The notes below the pieces were generated by a model, which had not been told where the DNA came from, did no database searches, and saw only the letters and a list, made by a program, of their open reading frames with translations. Positions 25,267 through 36,189 of a stretch of 64,000 bases of DNA are shown one piece after another; the stretch's first letter is position 1; the number at the start of each line of letters is the position of its first letter. Location of the stretch: positions 813,501-877,500 of the forward strand of contig NC_021175.1 of the NCBI RefSeq assembly GCF_000385925.1, in the 5' to 3' direction. A program made the translations under genes and the position numbers. This DNA comes from Streptococcus cristatus AS 1.3089 (GTDB lineage: Bacteria > Bacillota > Bacilli > Lactobacillales > Streptococcaceae).

Positions 25267-26751
25267 ATGTCCAAGAAGTTACTGAACGCTTTTGTATCAG
25301 CAGTGATTGACAATAGCACTTTTGAGGAAATGGACACCATCTATCTGAGCAATCGTATCATGGCTTTAGTCGGAGAGTCAGTGGCTGAGCAGGAGACAGA
25401 GGCTGAGCAGCTAATTGATCTTAAGGATGACTTGGTAGCTGTGGCTGTGAAGAATGGGAAGATTGGTGATACTCTGGCTGAGCAGGATATACTGGGAGCT
25501 GAGCTCATGAACTTAATCACCCCTCCCCCTAGCCAGCTCAATCGGGACTTCTGGACGACTTATGCCTCTAATCCCGAGCAAGCTGTCGCTGATTTCTACC
25601 AGCTTAGTCAAAAAAATGACTATATCAAGGTCAAGGCTATTGCTAAAAACATTGCTTTCAAAGCACCGACTGCCTATGGAGATTTGGAAATCACCATCAA
25701 TCTCTCTAAGCCAGAAAAGGATCCAAAGGAAATTGCGGCAGCTAAAAAGGCTAAGAATAGTCATTATCCAGCCTGCCAGCTTTGCATGGAAAATGAAGGT
25801 TACCAAGGTCGCTTGGACCATCCAGCCCGCGCCAACCATCGGATTATTCGCTTTGACTTGGCTGGACAGGAGTGGGGCTTCCAGTATTCGCCCTATGCCT
25901 ACTTTAACGAGCATTGCATCTTTCTGCACAGCCAGCACCTTCCTATGGCTATCAGTCGGCTGACCTTTGAGCGCTTGCTGGACATCGTTGAGACCTTTCC
26001 GGGTTATTTCACTGGCTCCAACGCCGACCTGCCTATTGTTGGCGGCTCTATCCTGACCCACGACCACTATCAGGGCGGACGTCATACTTTCCCTATGGAA
26101 ATAGCAGAGCTGGATTGCAGCTTTACTTTTAGCGGATTTGAAGAGGTGGAAGCAGGCATTGTCAAATGGCCCATGTCCGTCATTCGTCTGAGGTCTGAGA
26201 AGAAGGAACAGTTAATCAAGTTGGCTGACAAGATTTTGCAAGCTTGGCGGACTTATTCTGATCTTAGTGTGCAGATTTTGGCAGAGTCTGAGGGTGAGCC
26301 GCACCATACCATCACACCGATTGCCCGCAGGAAAAATAGATTTTTTGAGCTAGACTTGGTCTTGCGGGACAATCAAACTTCACAAAAACATCCTGACGGC
26401 ATTTATCATCCTCATAGGGATGTGCAGCATATTAAGAAAGAAAATATCGGTCTGATTGAGGTTATGGGACTGGCTATTCTCCCGCCTCGGCTTAAGGAAG
26501 AACTCAAGCAGGTGGAGCTTTTCTTGCTAGGAGAAGACTGTCAAGTTGCTGCCTATCATCAGGAGTGGGCCAATCAACTCAAAGAGCAGAATCCAGATGT
26601 TACCGTTGAGACGGTGGAAGGAGTAGTTCAGGCCTCGGTTGGACAAATTTTCAGCCGAGTACTGGAAGATGCGGGAGTCTACAAGCGAACAGAGGAAGGG
26701 CAGGAGGCTTTCATGCGCTTTGTCCGATCTGTTGGTTTGGAAGAAGAATAA
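25267..26751 (+). CDS. galT: Galactose-1-phosphate uridylyltransferase, Firmicute class II
   Basis: A 494-residue enzyme that exchanges UMP between UDP-glucose and galactose-1-phosphate. Length and motifs fit the class II family: [20 protein letters not shown] and the active-site [14 protein letters not shown]. Ribosome binding site AGAAAGGAAAA. It follows galK across the inverted repeat and precedes galE by 77 bases. Confidence 0.97.
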   Translation: MSKKLLNAFVSAVIDNSTFEEMDTIYLSNRIMALVGESVAEQETEAEQLIDLKDDLVAVAVKNGKIGDTLAEQDILGAELMNLITPPPSQLNRDFWTTYASNPEQAVADFYQLSQKNDYIKVKAIAKNIAFKAPTAYGDLEITINLSKPEKDPKEIAAAKKAKNSHYPACQLCMENEGYQGRLDHPARANHRIIRFDLAGQEWGFQYSPYAYFNEHCIFLHSQHLPMAISRLTFERLLDIVETFPGYFTGSNADLPIVGGSILTHDHYQGGRHTFPMEIAELDCSFTFSGFEEVEAGIVKWPMSVIRLRSEKKEQLIKLADKILQAWRTYSDLSVQILAESEGEPHHTITPIARRKNRFFELDLVLRDNQTSQKHPDGIYHPHRDVQHIKKENIGLIEVMGLAILPPRLKEELKQVELFLLGEDCQVAAYHQEWANQLKEQNPDVTVETVEGVVQASVGQIFSRVLEDAGVYKRTEEGQEAFMRFVRSVGLEEE

Positions 26752-26828
26752 TTGTAGCAAGAGTTTTCATTTGTCCTTATTTTTGATAAAATAGTTAAAG
26801 TATAAATCAAGACAAGAAAGGGAGAAAC

Positions 26829-27830
26829 ATGGCAATTTTAGTATTAGGTGGAGCTGGCTATATCGGCTCGCACATGGTAGATCGTCTGGTAGCAGCAGGC
26901 AAGGAAGAGGTAGTCGTCGTTGATAATTTGGTGACTGGTCATCGCGCAGCCGTCCATCCTCAGGCAGTCTTTTATGAGGGGGATTTGGCGGACAAGGACT
27001 TTATGCGTGATGTCTTTGCTAAGCATCCATCCATCGATGCAGTCATTCACTTTGCTGCCTTTTCACTGGTCGCAGAGTCCATGGTGGACCCGCTCAAGTA
27101 TTTTGATAATAACACAGCCGGCATGGTTTCTCTTTTGGAGGTCATGCAGGAATGCGGCGTTAAAAACATTGTCTTTTCTTCGACAGCAGCGACTTATGGC
27201 ATTCCTGAGGAAGTTCCAATTCTGGAAACGACTCCGCAAAAGCCGATTAATCCTTATGGTGAGAGCAAGCTTATGATGGAGACCATTATGCGCTGGGCAG
27301 ACCAGGCCTATGGCATCAAGTTTGTGGCCCTGCGTTATTTCAATGTAGCCGGTGCCAAGCCCGACGGCTCAATCGGTGAGGATCACGGACCTGAAACCCA
27401 TCTCTTGCCAATTGTACTTCAGGTGGCTCAGGGCAAACGCGAGAAGATTGCTGTCTTTGGCGATGATTACGATACTCCAGACGGGACCAATGTCCGCGAT
27501 TATGTCCATCCTTTCGACTTGGCTGATGCCCATATTCTGGCTGTTGAGCATCTGCGTGCTGGTCAACCTTCGGATGCCTTTAACCTTGGCTCTTCGACTG
27601 GTTTTTCCAACCTGCAGATCGTAGAAGCAGCTCGCAAGGTGACCGGACATCCTATTCCTTTGGAAATAGCAGAGCGGCGCCCAGGGGATCCGGATACGCT
27701 GATTGCTTCCTCTGAGAAAGCGAGAAAAGTTTTGGGCTGGCAGCCGAAATTTGACAATATCGAAACCATTATCGAAACCGCTTGGAAATGGCATTCCAGT
27801 CATCCAAACGGCTATGATGATCGTCAGTAA
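26829..27830 (+). CDS. galE: UDP-glucose 4-epimerase
   Basis: A 333-residue short-chain dehydrogenase/reductase that interconverts UDP-glucose and UDP-galactose. NAD-binding GGAGYIGSH at the N-terminus, SSTAATYG, and the catalytic Tyr-x3-Lys in [11 protein letters not shown]. Ribosome binding site AAAGGGAG. The gap from galT has a TAAAATAG-type -10 region, so an internal promoter is possible. Confidence 0.97.
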   Translation: MAILVLGGAGYIGSHMVDRLVAAGKEEVVVVDNLVTGHRAAVHPQAVFYEGDLADKDFMRDVFAKHPSIDAVIHFAAFSLVAESMVDPLKYFDNNTAGMVSLLEVMQECGVKNIVFSSTAATYGIPEEVPILETTPQKPINPYGESKLMMETIMRWADQAYGIKFVALRYFNVAGAKPDGSIGEDHGPETHLLPIVLQVAQGKREKIAVFGDDYDTPDGTNVRDYVHPFDLADAHILAVEHLRAGQPSDAFNLGSSTGFSNLQIVEAARKVTGHPIPLEIAERRPGDPDTLIASSEKARKVLGWQPKFDNIETIIETAWKWHSSHPNGYDDRQ

Positions 27831-27969
27831 CCAGTGTAGTTTCATAGTTTTTGCGATATTGATAGAGACACTTTGTTAGAGATAGCAAGGTGTTTTCTTG
27901 GAGCGATAGAAGTTCTTTTTCTTAGATTTAATTTGTTGTAAAAAAGCGGATACATAGTAAAATAGAAAA

Positions 27970-28896
27970 ATGATGAAAATAAGACGAATAAATAATGAAT
28001 TAGAGATAAATCAGGAAGAAGATACAGTCTTGGTTCTGGGCTATTTTGACGGCCTGCATAAGGGACATCAGACACTTTTTAAGGAAGCAAGGAAAATCGC
28101 AGAAGAGCAAGGACTGAAGATTGCTGTACTGACCTTTCCTGAGTCACCAAAATTAGCTTTTGTCCGCTATCAGCCAGAGTTGATGTTGCATTTGAATCAT
28201 CCGGAGGAACGCGCTGCTCACTTAGAAAATTTGGGTGTGGACTACCTTTACTTGATTGACTTTACTAGCCATTTTTCTAAGAACACGGCCCAAGAATTTT
28301 TTGATAAGTACGTTGCTGCGCTTAAAGCAAAGGCAGTTGTAGCAGGTTTTGATTACCATTTTGGATCTGACAAGAGAAAGGCAGAGGAGCTTGCAGACTA
28401 TTTCGATGGTCAGATTGTCATCGTTTCATCAGTCAATCAAGATGAGGAAAAAATCTCTTCTACTCGGATTAGAGAGACCATCCAAACTGGTGATGTTGCC
28501 AAGGCGCATCAGCTATTAGGCTATCCTCTCTCTACGCGGGGCATTGTGGTTCATGGCAATGCTAGAGGGCGCACCATTGGCTATCCAACGGCCAATCTAG
28601 CCCCTTTGGATCGCGTGATTTTGCCAGCAGATGGCGTCTATGTGGTAGATGTTGAGCACAATGGCAAGATTTATCGAGGAATGGCTAGTGTTGGCAAAAA
28701 TGTAACCTTTGAAGGAGATGAACTTCGGTTTGAGGCCAATCTATTTGACTTTGCGGAGGAAATCTATGGCGATACGATTCGGATTATCTGGCTGGACAAG
28801 ATTCGTGATATGGTTAAATTTGATGGTATTGAAGAACTGGTTGCTCAGTTAAAGAGTGATGAAGAAGTGGCAAGAAACTGGGAATGTTCGGAATAA
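27970..28896 (+). CDS. ribF: Bifunctional riboflavin kinase/FAD synthetase
   Basis: A 308-residue enzyme that makes FMN and FAD from riboflavin. The N-terminal nucleotidyltransferase has GYFDGLHKGHQTLF; the C-terminal kinase has GRTIGYPTANLAP. The start ATG at 27970 has only a weak Shine-Dalgarno; an ATG 3 bases later is in frame. Monocistronic with spxA2 downstream under a separate promoter. Confidence 0.96.
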   Translation: MMKIRRINNELEINQEEDTVLVLGYFDGLHKGHQTLFKEARKIAEEQGLKIAVLTFPESPKLAFVRYQPELMLHLNHPEERAAHLENLGVDYLYLIDFTSHFSKNTAQEFFDKYVAALKAKAVVAGFDYHFGSDKRKAEELADYFDGQIVIVSSVNQDEEKISSTRIRETIQTGDVAKAHQLLGYPLSTRGIVVHGNARGRTIGYPTANLAPLDRVILPADGVYVVDVEHNGKIYRGMASVGKNVTFEGDELRFEANLFDFAEEIYGDTIRIIWLDKIRDMVKFDGIEELVAQLKSDEEVARNWECSE

Positions 28897-28949
28897 ATGT
28901 CAGTTCTTGATATTTTTCTTAGTATTTCAATCCGATTCTTAAAAATATC

Positions 28950-28978
28950 TAGTCAAGAGAGATAAAATTTAGTATAAT
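28950..28978 (+). promoter_or_regulatory. Promoter of spxA2
   Basis: TAGTCA (28950-28955), 17 bases, TATAAT (28973-28978). Just upstream an imperfect inverted repeat (CTTGATATTTTT and AAAAATATC-TCAAG, about 28911-28956) overlaps the -35 and may be regulatory or a weak terminator of ribF. Confidence 0.6.
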
Positions 28979-29015
28979 AGAGTTAGTTACTATATAAAAA
29001 TAAGAAGAGAACAGC

Positions 29016-29414
29016 ATGATTACACTATTTTTATCGCCTAGCTGCACTTCCTGTCGCAAGGCGCGTGCTTGGTTGATTAGTCATGAAGTTCCATTTACGG
29101 AGCACAATATCATGACGAGCCCTCTGTCTGCTCCAGAATTGCAACACATTCTTTCATTGACAGAAAATGGCACTGATGACATCATCTCAACCCGCTCAAA
29201 AATTTTTCAAAAACTAGATTTAGATGTAGAGGATTTATCGATTTCAACGCTCATTAAGCTGATTGAGGAAAATCCTAGTCTTTTGCGTCGCCCAATTATC
29301 CTGGATGGTAAACGAATGCAAATCGGCTTCAACGAAGATGAAATCCGTGCTTTCTTGCCTAGAGGCTATCGGAAAGAAGAACTCAGAGCCGCAACTATGC
29401 GTGCTGATATTTAA
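29016..29414 (+). CDS. spxA2: Spx-family RNA polymerase-binding regulator, SpxA2-like
   Basis: A 132-residue ArsC-like regulator that binds the RNA polymerase alpha subunit in oxidative and envelope stress. The redox CxxC is CTSC ([20 protein letters not shown]), followed by [11 protein letters not shown] and LLRRPIILD. The beginning [13 protein letters not shown] matches what I know of streptococcal SpxA2 more than SpxA1. Confidence 0.9.
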   Translation: MITLFLSPSCTSCRKARAWLISHEVPFTEHNIMTSPLSAPELQHILSLTENGTDDIISTRSKIFQKLDLDVEDLSISTLIKLIEENPSLLRRPIILDGKRMQIGFNEDEIRAFLPRGYRKEELRAATMRADI

Positions 29415-29417
29415 AAT

Positions 29418-29695
29418 ATGGAAAAAATTATAGTTACCCACTAGACTTATCGTGGAGCACTGAAGAGCTTGCTTCAGTGCTTTCTTTTTTTAATGATGTA
29501 GAGCAAGCCTATGAACAGAAGATTCAAGCGGAGAAACTGCTCCAGTCCTATGCAGTTTTCAAGAAAGTTGTTCCCAGTAAGGGAGAAGAGAAGCGACTCG
29601 GCCGTGAGTTTGAGACGGTCAGTGGCTATTCTCTTTATCGGGCTGTTCAGGAGGCAAAAAGGAAAGGGAAAGGAATGATTTCTCTTGGAAAATAA
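29418..29695 (+). pseudogene. UPF0223 (YktA-like) protein, frameshifted in a poly-A run
   Basis: The family N-terminus [19 protein letters not shown] is encoded in frame from 29426 but no start codon is in that frame. The only ATG (29418) is one base out of phase: it reads through a run of six A (29422-29427), and seven would give [13 protein letters not shown]. From 29477 the rest ([13 protein letters not shown]) is intact. So one A is missing, either as a real mutation, slippage or a base-calling error. Without the correction, translation could only start internally at 29477 and would lack about 20 residues. The 3' end overlaps the next gene. Confidence 0.8.
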
Positions 29696-30455
29696 ATTTC
29701 ATTTTGCGAAAGAAATAGTTTATCAGGCAGGAGCTTTTTTAAGGGAGCATCTCTATGATGACTTGGATGTCCTACAAAAGAGCAGTCCGACTGACTTGGT
29801 GACTCAAATGGATCGGATCATCCAGGATGACCTGGTCGGGAAAATTTTAACTCAGTATCCGAACGACGCGATTTTGGCCGAGGAAAATGACCTGCGGCAC
29901 GACATCACGGATGGCAATGTCTGGGTGATTGATCCCATTGATGGCACAAATAATTTCATTACCCAGCGAGCTGATTTTGCTATTATGTTGGCTTATTTTG
30001 AAAATGGGCAGGGCAAGTTCGGTTTGATCTACGATGTGACAAGAGACCAGCTTTTTCATGGAGGCGGGGCTTTTGATGTTTACTGCAATGACAGAAAGTT
30101 GTCTGCTTTTATCGATAAGCCCTTGCAGCAATATTTGATCGCTTCAAATGCCTGTATGCTAGAGCATAATCAGTGGGGACTGGCTGACTTATCTCGTGCT
30201 TGCCTAGGCGTGCGTGTCTATGGCAGCGCTGGGATTAGTTTTGGAAAGGCTTTGGCGGGTGGTTTAGCGGCCTATTTCTCTTATAATTGGCCTTGGGACT
30301 ACGCAGCTGCCTACGTGATGGCTGATAAACTGGGCTTTGTCATTCAGACCCTAGATGGCAATCAGCCGAATTTTCAGACTCAGGAACCGATTATGATTGC
30401 ACCAAAGTGCAAGTTGGACGAATTACAAGAGTATTTACGAAAGGGAAAAGGCTAG
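29685..30455 (+). CDS. Inositol monophosphatase family protein
   Basis: A 256-residue SuhB/IMPase-like phosphatase. Metal-binding motifs are [16 protein letters not shown] and the C-terminal WPWDYAAAY. It starts at TTG (29685) with GGAAAGGAAT upstream and overlaps the UPF0223 gene by 11 bases, so the two are translationally linked. Substrate not known; FIG/IMPase family members also act on fructose-1,6-bisphosphate or NADP. Confidence 0.9.
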   Translation: MENKFHFAKEIVYQAGAFLREHLYDDLDVLQKSSPTDLVTQMDRIIQDDLVGKILTQYPNDAILAEENDLRHDITDGNVWVIDPIDGTNNFITQRADFAIMLAYFENGQGKFGLIYDVTRDQLFHGGGAFDVYCNDRKLSAFIDKPLQQYLIASNACMLEHNQWGLADLSRACLGVRVYGSAGISFGKALAGGLAAYFSYNWPWDYAAAYVMADKLGFVIQTLDGNQPNFQTQEPIMIAPKCKLDELQEYLRKGKG

Positions 30456-30456
30456 T

Positions 30457-31770
30457 ATGGACTTTCCAGTAGGTTTTAAGGAAAAGTATAGGGAGCTCTT
30501 GGGTCAGGAAGCAGAAGCTTTTTTTGCGACTTTTGATCAAGAGCCGATTTCAGCCTTTCGAAGCAATCCTTTAAAAGAAACTCAGAAAGAATTTGCGGCT
30601 GCTATCCCAAACACAGATTGGGGCTATTATGGAAAAGTGTCAGGTAAGTCAGTAGAACACGTCACAGGTCTAGTCTATTCTCAGGAGCCAGCTGCGCAAA
30701 TGGTTGCCCAGGTTGCAGCACCACAAAAGGGCATGAAAGTTTTGGACTTAGCGGCTGCACCAGGCGGAAAATCTACCCATTTACTCTCTTATCTGGAAAA
30801 CACAGGTTTGCTGGTTTCTAACGAAATCAATGCCAAACGAAGTAAAATCTTGGTAGAAAACATTGAGCGGTTTGGAGCGCGAAATGTCCTTGTCACCAAC
30901 GAATCTGCCGATAGATTAGCTAAGGTTTATCAGGGCTATTTTGACCTCATTGTTCTGGATGCTCCTTGCTCTGGCGAAGGGATGTTTCGCAAACAGCCAG
31001 ATGCTACCCAGTATTGGAGTCCTGAATATCCGGCTCAGTGTGCGCGTCTTCAGCAAGAAATTCTAGAGGACGCTATCAAGATGTTAGCAACGGGCGGGCA
31101 GCTGGTCTATTCGACCTGCACCTGGGCACCTGAAGAAAATGAAGAAATTGTCGCTTGGCTTTTAGAGAATTTTCCTTTGGAATTGCTTGAAATACCAAAA
31201 GTCAATGGCATGGTGGCAGGGATTGATTTTCCAGAAACAGCTCGTATGTATCCCCACCATTTCAAAGGAGAAGGACAATTTGTAGCGAAATTTCGCTTTA
31301 CAGGAAGTCAGTCTGCTAAAAAAATCAAGGCTGCCAAAAATAAATTGACAGCTGAGCAAAGAAAACTCTGGCAGGATTTCCAGAAAAAGCATCTAAAAAT
31401 TGATCTAGAAGGACATTTAGAGACATTTGGGGACAATCTATATCTGCTGCCAGTCGGATTGCCAGACATATCCAAACTGAAAATCGCTCGCAATGGCCTG
31501 CATCTGGGTGAATTTAAGAAAAATCGCTTTGAACCGAGCTTTGCCTTAGGTTTGGCCTTGAGACCTAGTGAAGTCGTCTCAGTCCTTGAGATTGACGATG
31601 AGGCCTTTAGCAAATATGTAGCAGGCGAGACGGTTAAACTATCTCAAAACTATCCAAATGGCTGGTATCAAGTGCTTGCCCAAGGCAATGGTCTGGGCTT
31701 TGCAAAAATTACTGGAAATACCTTGAAAAATTATTTCCCTAAAGGGCTTCGCTTTCGTTCAAAAGACTAG
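30457..31770 (+). CDS. rsmF: 16S rRNA (cytosine-C5) methyltransferase, RsmF/YebU-like
   Basis: A 437-residue NOL1/NOP2/Sun-family methyltransferase. SAM motif LDLAAAPGGKSTHL, catalytic cysteines in DAPCSGEGMF and STCTWAPEENE, and a C-terminal RNA-binding domain after residue 290. The ATG at 30457 is preferred over 30397, which lies inside the upstream gene. It follows that gene by 1 base. Confidence 0.92.
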   Translation: MDFPVGFKEKYRELLGQEAEAFFATFDQEPISAFRSNPLKETQKEFAAAIPNTDWGYYGKVSGKSVEHVTGLVYSQEPAAQMVAQVAAPQKGMKVLDLAAAPGGKSTHLLSYLENTGLLVSNEINAKRSKILVENIERFGARNVLVTNESADRLAKVYQGYFDLIVLDAPCSGEGMFRKQPDATQYWSPEYPAQCARLQQEILEDAIKMLATGGQLVYSTCTWAPEENEEIVAWLLENFPLELLEIPKVNGMVAGIDFPETARMYPHHFKGEGQFVAKFRFTGSQSAKKIKAAKNKLTAEQRKLWQDFQKKHLKIDLEGHLETFGDNLYLLPVGLPDISKLKIARNGLHLGEFKKNRFEPSFALGLALRPSEVVSVLEIDDEAFSKYVAGETVKLSQNYPNGWYQVLAQGNGLGFAKITGNTLKNYFPKGLRFRSKD

Positions 31771-31866
31771 GCAAAGCCCTCTTTCTATGTTATAGTGGAT
31801 ATAGTGGGATTTTCAGTTTTTTCAAATAGACATTCCACTATCATTCTCAAGATTTCGAGGAGAAAA

Positions 31867-32751
31867 ATGGTGAAGAAAAAATATAAGCTGATTTTGTCAG
31901 TGCTTCTAGTCCTATTTGCAGTCAGCCTGTCTGCCTGCTCCAGCTGGATTGACCGAGGGGAGTCCATGACTGCCGTTGGTTCGACGGCTCTTCAGCCGCT
32001 TGTTGAAGCAGCCGCGGATGAGTTTGGTTCAGCCAATATTGGAAAAACAGTCAATGTTCAAGGTGGCGGATCAGGTACTGGCTTGTCTCAGGTTCAGTCT
32101 GGTGCGGTTGAAATTGGCAACTCAGATGTGTTTGCTGAGGAAAAAGAAGGAATTGATGCTTCAGCCCTTGTTGATCACAAAGTAGCAGTCGCTGGAATTG
32201 CCGTGATTGTCAATAAAGAAGTGTCTGTCGATAATTTAACGGCGGAGCAACTGCAGAAGATTTTTACCGGTGAAGTGACCAACTGGAAGCAGCTGGGTGG
32301 GAAAAACCTAGAGATTTCCATCATCAACCGTGCGGCAAGTTCTGGTTCTCGAGCTACGTTTGACAGTGTCATCATGAATGGTAAATCAGCCGTTCAAAGT
32401 CAGGAGCAGGATTCAAATGGGATGGTTAAGTCCATTGTTTCCCAAACGCCGGGAGCCATTTCTTATCTTGCCTTTGCTTATGTGGATGATTCTGTTAAGA
32501 CTTTGAAGCTCAATGGCTACGAGCCAACGGCCAAAAATGTTGCGACCAATGCTTGGCCACTCTGGTCTTATGAGCATATGTATACTCTTGGTAAGCCTCA
32601 GGGCTTGGCAGCAGAGTTTTTGGACTACATGTTGTCAGATGAAGTTCAGGATGGAATCGTCTCAGGAATGGGATATATTTCCATCAAGGAAATGCAGGTC
32701 AGCAAGGACGCTGATGGAAATGTTACGAACTTAAAAGGAGATAGCAAATGA
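31867..32751 (+). CDS. pstS: Phosphate ABC transporter substrate-binding lipoprotein
   Basis: A 294-residue lipoprotein with lipobox LSAC (residues about 19-22) after a hydrophobic signal. The phosphate-binding pocket pattern [10 protein letters not shown] and [14 protein letters not shown] is clear. The ATG at 31867 has GAGGAG upstream and gives a proper signal peptide; an upstream ATG at 31795 does not. First gene of the pst operon; its stop overlaps pstC. Confidence 0.97.
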   Translation: MVKKKYKLILSVLLVLFAVSLSACSSWIDRGESMTAVGSTALQPLVEAAADEFGSANIGKTVNVQGGGSGTGLSQVQSGAVEIGNSDVFAEEKEGIDASALVDHKVAVAGIAVIVNKEVSVDNLTAEQLQKIFTGEVTNWKQLGGKNLEISIINRAASSGSRATFDSVIMNGKSAVQSQEQDSNGMVKSIVSQTPGAISYLAFAYVDDSVKTLKLNGYEPTAKNVATNAWPLWSYEHMYTLGKPQGLAAEFLDYMLSDEVQDGIVSGMGYISIKEMQVSKDADGNVTNLKGDSK

Positions 32752-33665
32752 GAAATGAAGAATTAGCAAAAAAATTACTATCCCCTTCGAAAAACTCTCG
32801 TCTGGAAAAATTTGGTAAATATATCACCTTTGCCTGCCTGTCTTTAATCGTACTGATTGTAGCCATGATTTTAATCTTCGTGGCGCAAAAGGGCTTATCG
32901 ACCTTCTTTGTCAACGGAGTCAATGTATTTGAATTTTTGTTTGGCTCCACTTGGAATCCGTCAGGTAAGGAATTCGGTGCTCTGCCCATGATCTTGGGGT
33001 CTTTCATTGTTACGATTTTGTCAGCATTGATTGCAACGCCATTTGCTATTGGAGCAGCCGTCTTTATGACTGAAGTGTCGCCTAAAGGGGCCAAGATTCT
33101 TCAGCCTGCGATTGAGCTCTTGGTTGGAATTCCGTCTGTTGTGTACGGATTTATCGGCTTGCAGGTTGTGGTTCCTTTTGTTCGGACTGTTTTTGGCGGT
33201 ACCGGATTTGGGATTTTGTCTGGAATTTTCGTACTCTTTGTTATGATTTTGCCGACAGTAACCTTTATGACGACGGACAGTCTGCGTGCTGTGCCACGTC
33301 ACTACCGTGAAGCAAGCCTGGCTATGGGTGCAACACGCTGGCAAACTATTTGGCGGGTAACACTCAAGGCTGCTCGTTCCGGTATCTTTACAGCTGTGGT
33401 CTTTGGAATGGCGCGTGCCTTCGGTGAGGCCTTGGCTATCCAGATGGTTGTCGGGAACTCTGCGGTGATTCCAACCTCTTTGACAACACCAGCAGCAACA
33501 CTGACCTCTGTCTTGACTATGGGAATTGGAAATACCGTTATGGGAACAGTAGATAATAACGTTCTCTGGTCTCTGGCTCTGGTCTTGCTGTTGATGAGTC
33601 TGGCCTTTAACAGTGTTATTAAACTGATTACAAAAGAAAGAGGTAAGAAAAACTATGCACGCTAA
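32748..33665 (+). CDS. pstC: Phosphate ABC transporter permease PstC
   Basis: A 305-residue permease with six membrane segments and the EAA loop ([20 protein letters not shown]). It overlaps pstS by 4 bases and pstA by 11 bases. It forms the inner-membrane channel with PstA. Confidence 0.97.
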   Translation: MRNEELAKKLLSPSKNSRLEKFGKYITFACLSLIVLIVAMILIFVAQKGLSTFFVNGVNVFEFLFGSTWNPSGKEFGALPMILGSFIVTILSALIATPFAIGAAVFMTEVSPKGAKILQPAIELLVGIPSVVYGFIGLQVVVPFVRTVFGGTGFGILSGIFVLFVMILPTVTFMTTDSLRAVPRHYREASLAMGATRWQTIWRVTLKAARSGIFTAVVFGMARAFGEALAIQMVVGNSAVIPTSLTTPAATLTSVLTMGIGNTVMGTVDNNVLWSLALVLLLMSLAFNSVIKLITKERGKKNYAR

Positions 33666-34539
33666 GAAATTAGATAAATTGGCGACTGGTATCCTCTACA
33701 CGATAGCTGGTATCATTGTTGCTATCCTTGCCTCTCTGATTCTTTATATTCTGGTAAGAGGATTGCCGCACATTTCTTGGTCTTTTCTGACTAGAAAATC
33801 TTCTTCTTATCAAGCTGGCGGGGGTATTGGGATTCAGCTCTATAATTCCTTCTTCCTGCTGGTGATTACTCTGATTATCTCTGTTCCCCTTTCGATGGGA
33901 GCGGGTGTCTACTTGGCTGAGTACGCTAAAAAAGGTCCGGTGACCAATTTTGTCCGTACCTGTATTGAAATCCTGTCCTCTCTGCCATCTGTGGTAGTCG
34001 GACTCTTTGGCTATTTGATTTTCGTTGTCCAGTTTGAGTATGGTTTTTCTATCATCTCTGGTGCTTTGGCTCTAACAGTCTTTAATCTGCCTCAGATGAC
34101 TCGGAATGTCGAGGACAGCTTACGCCACGTTCACCATACACAGCGTGAAGCAGGACTGGCTCTCGGAATTTCCCGCTGGGAAACGGTACTGCATGTGGTC
34201 ATTCCAGAGGCTCTGCCAGGGATTGTGACAGGGATTGTCCTTGCTTCTGGTCGGATTTTCGGTGAAGCAGCTGCCTTGATCTATACTGCTGGGCAATCTG
34301 CGCCAGCTCTGGATTGGTCTAATTGGAACATTTTCAGCATTACCAGCCCGATTTCGATTTTCCGGCAGGCGGAGACGCTTGCCGTCCATATCTGGAAGGT
34401 CAATAGTGAAGGAACCATTCCTGATGGAACTGTGGTGTCAGCAGGATCAGCAGCGGTGCTTCTGATTTTCATCTTGATTTTCAACTTTGGAGCCCGCAAA
34501 CTCGGTTCTTACTTGCACAAGAAATTAACCTCTGCATAA
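33655..34539 (+). CDS. pstA: Phosphate ABC transporter permease PstA
   Basis: A 294-residue permease with six membrane segments and the EAA loop (HTQREAGLALGISRWETVLH). It overlaps pstC and is 10 bases before the first pstB. It pairs with PstC. Confidence 0.97.
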   Translation: MHAKKLDKLATGILYTIAGIIVAILASLILYILVRGLPHISWSFLTRKSSSYQAGGGIGIQLYNSFFLLVITLIISVPLSMGAGVYLAEYAKKGPVTNFVRTCIEILSSLPSVVVGLFGYLIFVVQFEYGFSIISGALALTVFNLPQMTRNVEDSLRHVHHTQREAGLALGISRWETVLHVVIPEALPGIVTGIVLASGRIFGEAAALIYTAGQSAPALDWSNWNIFSITSPISIFRQAETLAVHIWKVNSEGTIPDGTVVSAGSAAVLLIFILIFNFGARKLGSYLHKKLTSA

Positions 34540-34549
34540 AGGAGAAGCA

Positions 34550-35353
34550 ATGGCAGAATATAATTGGAATGAAAAACATATCATTACTTTTCCTGAAGAA
34601 AAGGTAGCCCTTTCGACCAAGGATTTGCATGTTTACTACGGTAAAAAAGAATCCATCAAGGGCATTGATATGCAGTTTGAAAAGGATAAAATTACGGCTT
34701 TGATTGGACCGTCTGGATCAGGTAAATCAACCTATCTTCGCAGCCTCAACCGCATGAACGATACCATTGATATTGCCAAGGTAACAGGGCAAATTCTTTA
34801 CCAAGGAATAGACGTCAATCGGTCTGATATCAACGTTTATGAAATGCGTAAGCACATCGGTATGGTCTTTCAACGGCCCAATCCATTTGCCAAGTCTATT
34901 TATCGTAACATTACCTTTGCCCATGAACGTGCAGGTGTAAAAGATAAAAAGATCTTGGATGAGCTTGTTGAAACTTCGCTCAAGCAAGCCGCGCTTTGGG
35001 ACCAAGTTAAGGATGATCTTCATAAATCAGCCTTAACCTTGTCAGGCGGTCAGCAGCAACGGCTCTGTATTGCCCGAGCTATTTCGGTTAAGCCAGATAT
35101 CTTGCTTATGGACGAGCCGGCTTCTGCGCTGGATCCGATTGCGACCATGCAGCTGGAAGAGACCATGTTTGAGCTCAAAAAGGAGTATACGATTATCATC
35201 GTGACTCACAATATGCAGCAGGCTGCTCGTGCCAGTGACTATACCGGCTTCTTTTATCTGGGAGATTTGATTGAGTACGATAAGACTGCCAATATTTTCC
35301 AAAATGCCAAATTGCAGTCGACCAATGACTATGTTTCTGGTCATTTTGGTTAA
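34550..35353 (+). CDS. pstB1: Phosphate ABC transporter ATPase, first copy
   Basis: A 267-residue ATPase. Walker [10 protein letters not shown], signature SGGQQQR, Walker B ILLMDEPAS, and an intact switch histidine in VTHNMQQAAR. Streptococci usually encode two PstB proteins in tandem. This one is fully canonical, unlike the second copy. Confidence 0.97.
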   Translation: MAEYNWNEKHIITFPEEKVALSTKDLHVYYGKKESIKGIDMQFEKDKITALIGPSGSGKSTYLRSLNRMNDTIDIAKVTGQILYQGIDVNRSDINVYEMRKHIGMVFQRPNPFAKSIYRNITFAHERAGVKDKKILDELVETSLKQAALWDQVKDDLHKSALTLSGGQQQRLCIARAISVKPDILLMDEPASALDPIATMQLEETMFELKKEYTIIIVTHNMQQAARASDYTGFFYLGDLIEYDKTANIFQNAKLQSTNDYVSGHFG

Positions 35354-35380
35354 AGGTGAAGAAACTAAAGGAATGAACTT

Positions 35381-36139
35381 ATGACAGAACCTATTTTGCA
35401 AGTCAAGGACTTGTCGGTTTATTATAATAAAAAGAAAGCACTCAATAGTGTCTCCTTGAACTTTATGCCTAATGAAATCACTGCCTTGATTGGGCCATCA
35501 GGTTCAGGAAAATCTACCTTGCTCAAGGCTATCAACCGCATGGGTGATTTGAATCCAGAAGTAACAACGACAGGCACGGTCATCTATAACGGACACAATA
35601 TTTACAGTCCTCGGACAGATACGGTGGAGTTGCGCAAGGAGATTGGCATGGTTTTCCAGCAGCCTAATCCCTTCCCAATGACCATTTATGAAAATGTTGT
35701 CTATGGACTGCGCATCAACGGTGTTAAGGATAAACAGGCTTTAGACGAAGCGGTAGAGCGTTCCTTGATTGGGGCTTCTATTTGGGACGAAGTGAAAGAC
35801 CGTTTACATGATTCGGCTATCGGTCTTTCTGGTGGTCAACAGCAGCGGATTTGTGTAGCACGCGTTTTGGCTACCAGCCCGAAAATCATCCTCTTGGATG
35901 AGCCAACGTCCGCGCTAGATCCAATCTCTGCTGGTAAGATTGAGGAAACTCTCTATGGACTCAAAGACACCTATACCATGCTTTTGGTGACGCGCTCCAT
36001 GCAGCAGGCTTCACGGCTTTCGGATAAAACGGGCTTCTTCTTGGGTGGCGATTTGATCGAGTTTAGTGCGACCAAAGAAATGTTTATGAATCCAGCCAAC
36101 AAAGAAACAGAAGACTATATTAGTGGTAAATTTGGTTAG
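35381..36139 (+). CDS. pstB2: Phosphate ABC transporter ATPase, second copy, switch His replaced
   Basis: A 252-residue ATPase with Walker [10 protein letters not shown], signature SGGQQQR and Walker [13 protein letters not shown]. The position of the switch histidine is Arg205 ([12 protein letters not shown], codon CGC at 35993-35995), where PstB1 has His. In ABC proteins loss of this His usually cripples hydrolysis in that site, so the pair may be asymmetric. I recall the same change in other streptococcal PstB2 proteins. The gene is otherwise intact and lies 27 bases after pstB1. Confidence 0.95.
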   Translation: MTEPILQVKDLSVYYNKKKALNSVSLNFMPNEITALIGPSGSGKSTLLKAINRMGDLNPEVTTTGTVIYNGHNIYSPRTDTVELRKEIGMVFQQPNPFPMTIYENVVYGLRINGVKDKQALDEAVERSLIGASIWDEVKDRLHDSAIGLSGGQQQRICVARVLATSPKIILLDEPTSALDPISAGKIEETLYGLKDTYTMLLVTRSMQQASRLSDKTGFFLGGDLIEFSATKEMFMNPANKETEDYISGKFG

Positions 36140-36189
36140 AATTCTGATTTTATCAAAAGAAATCAGAAATAACTTTTGAAAGGAAAATT

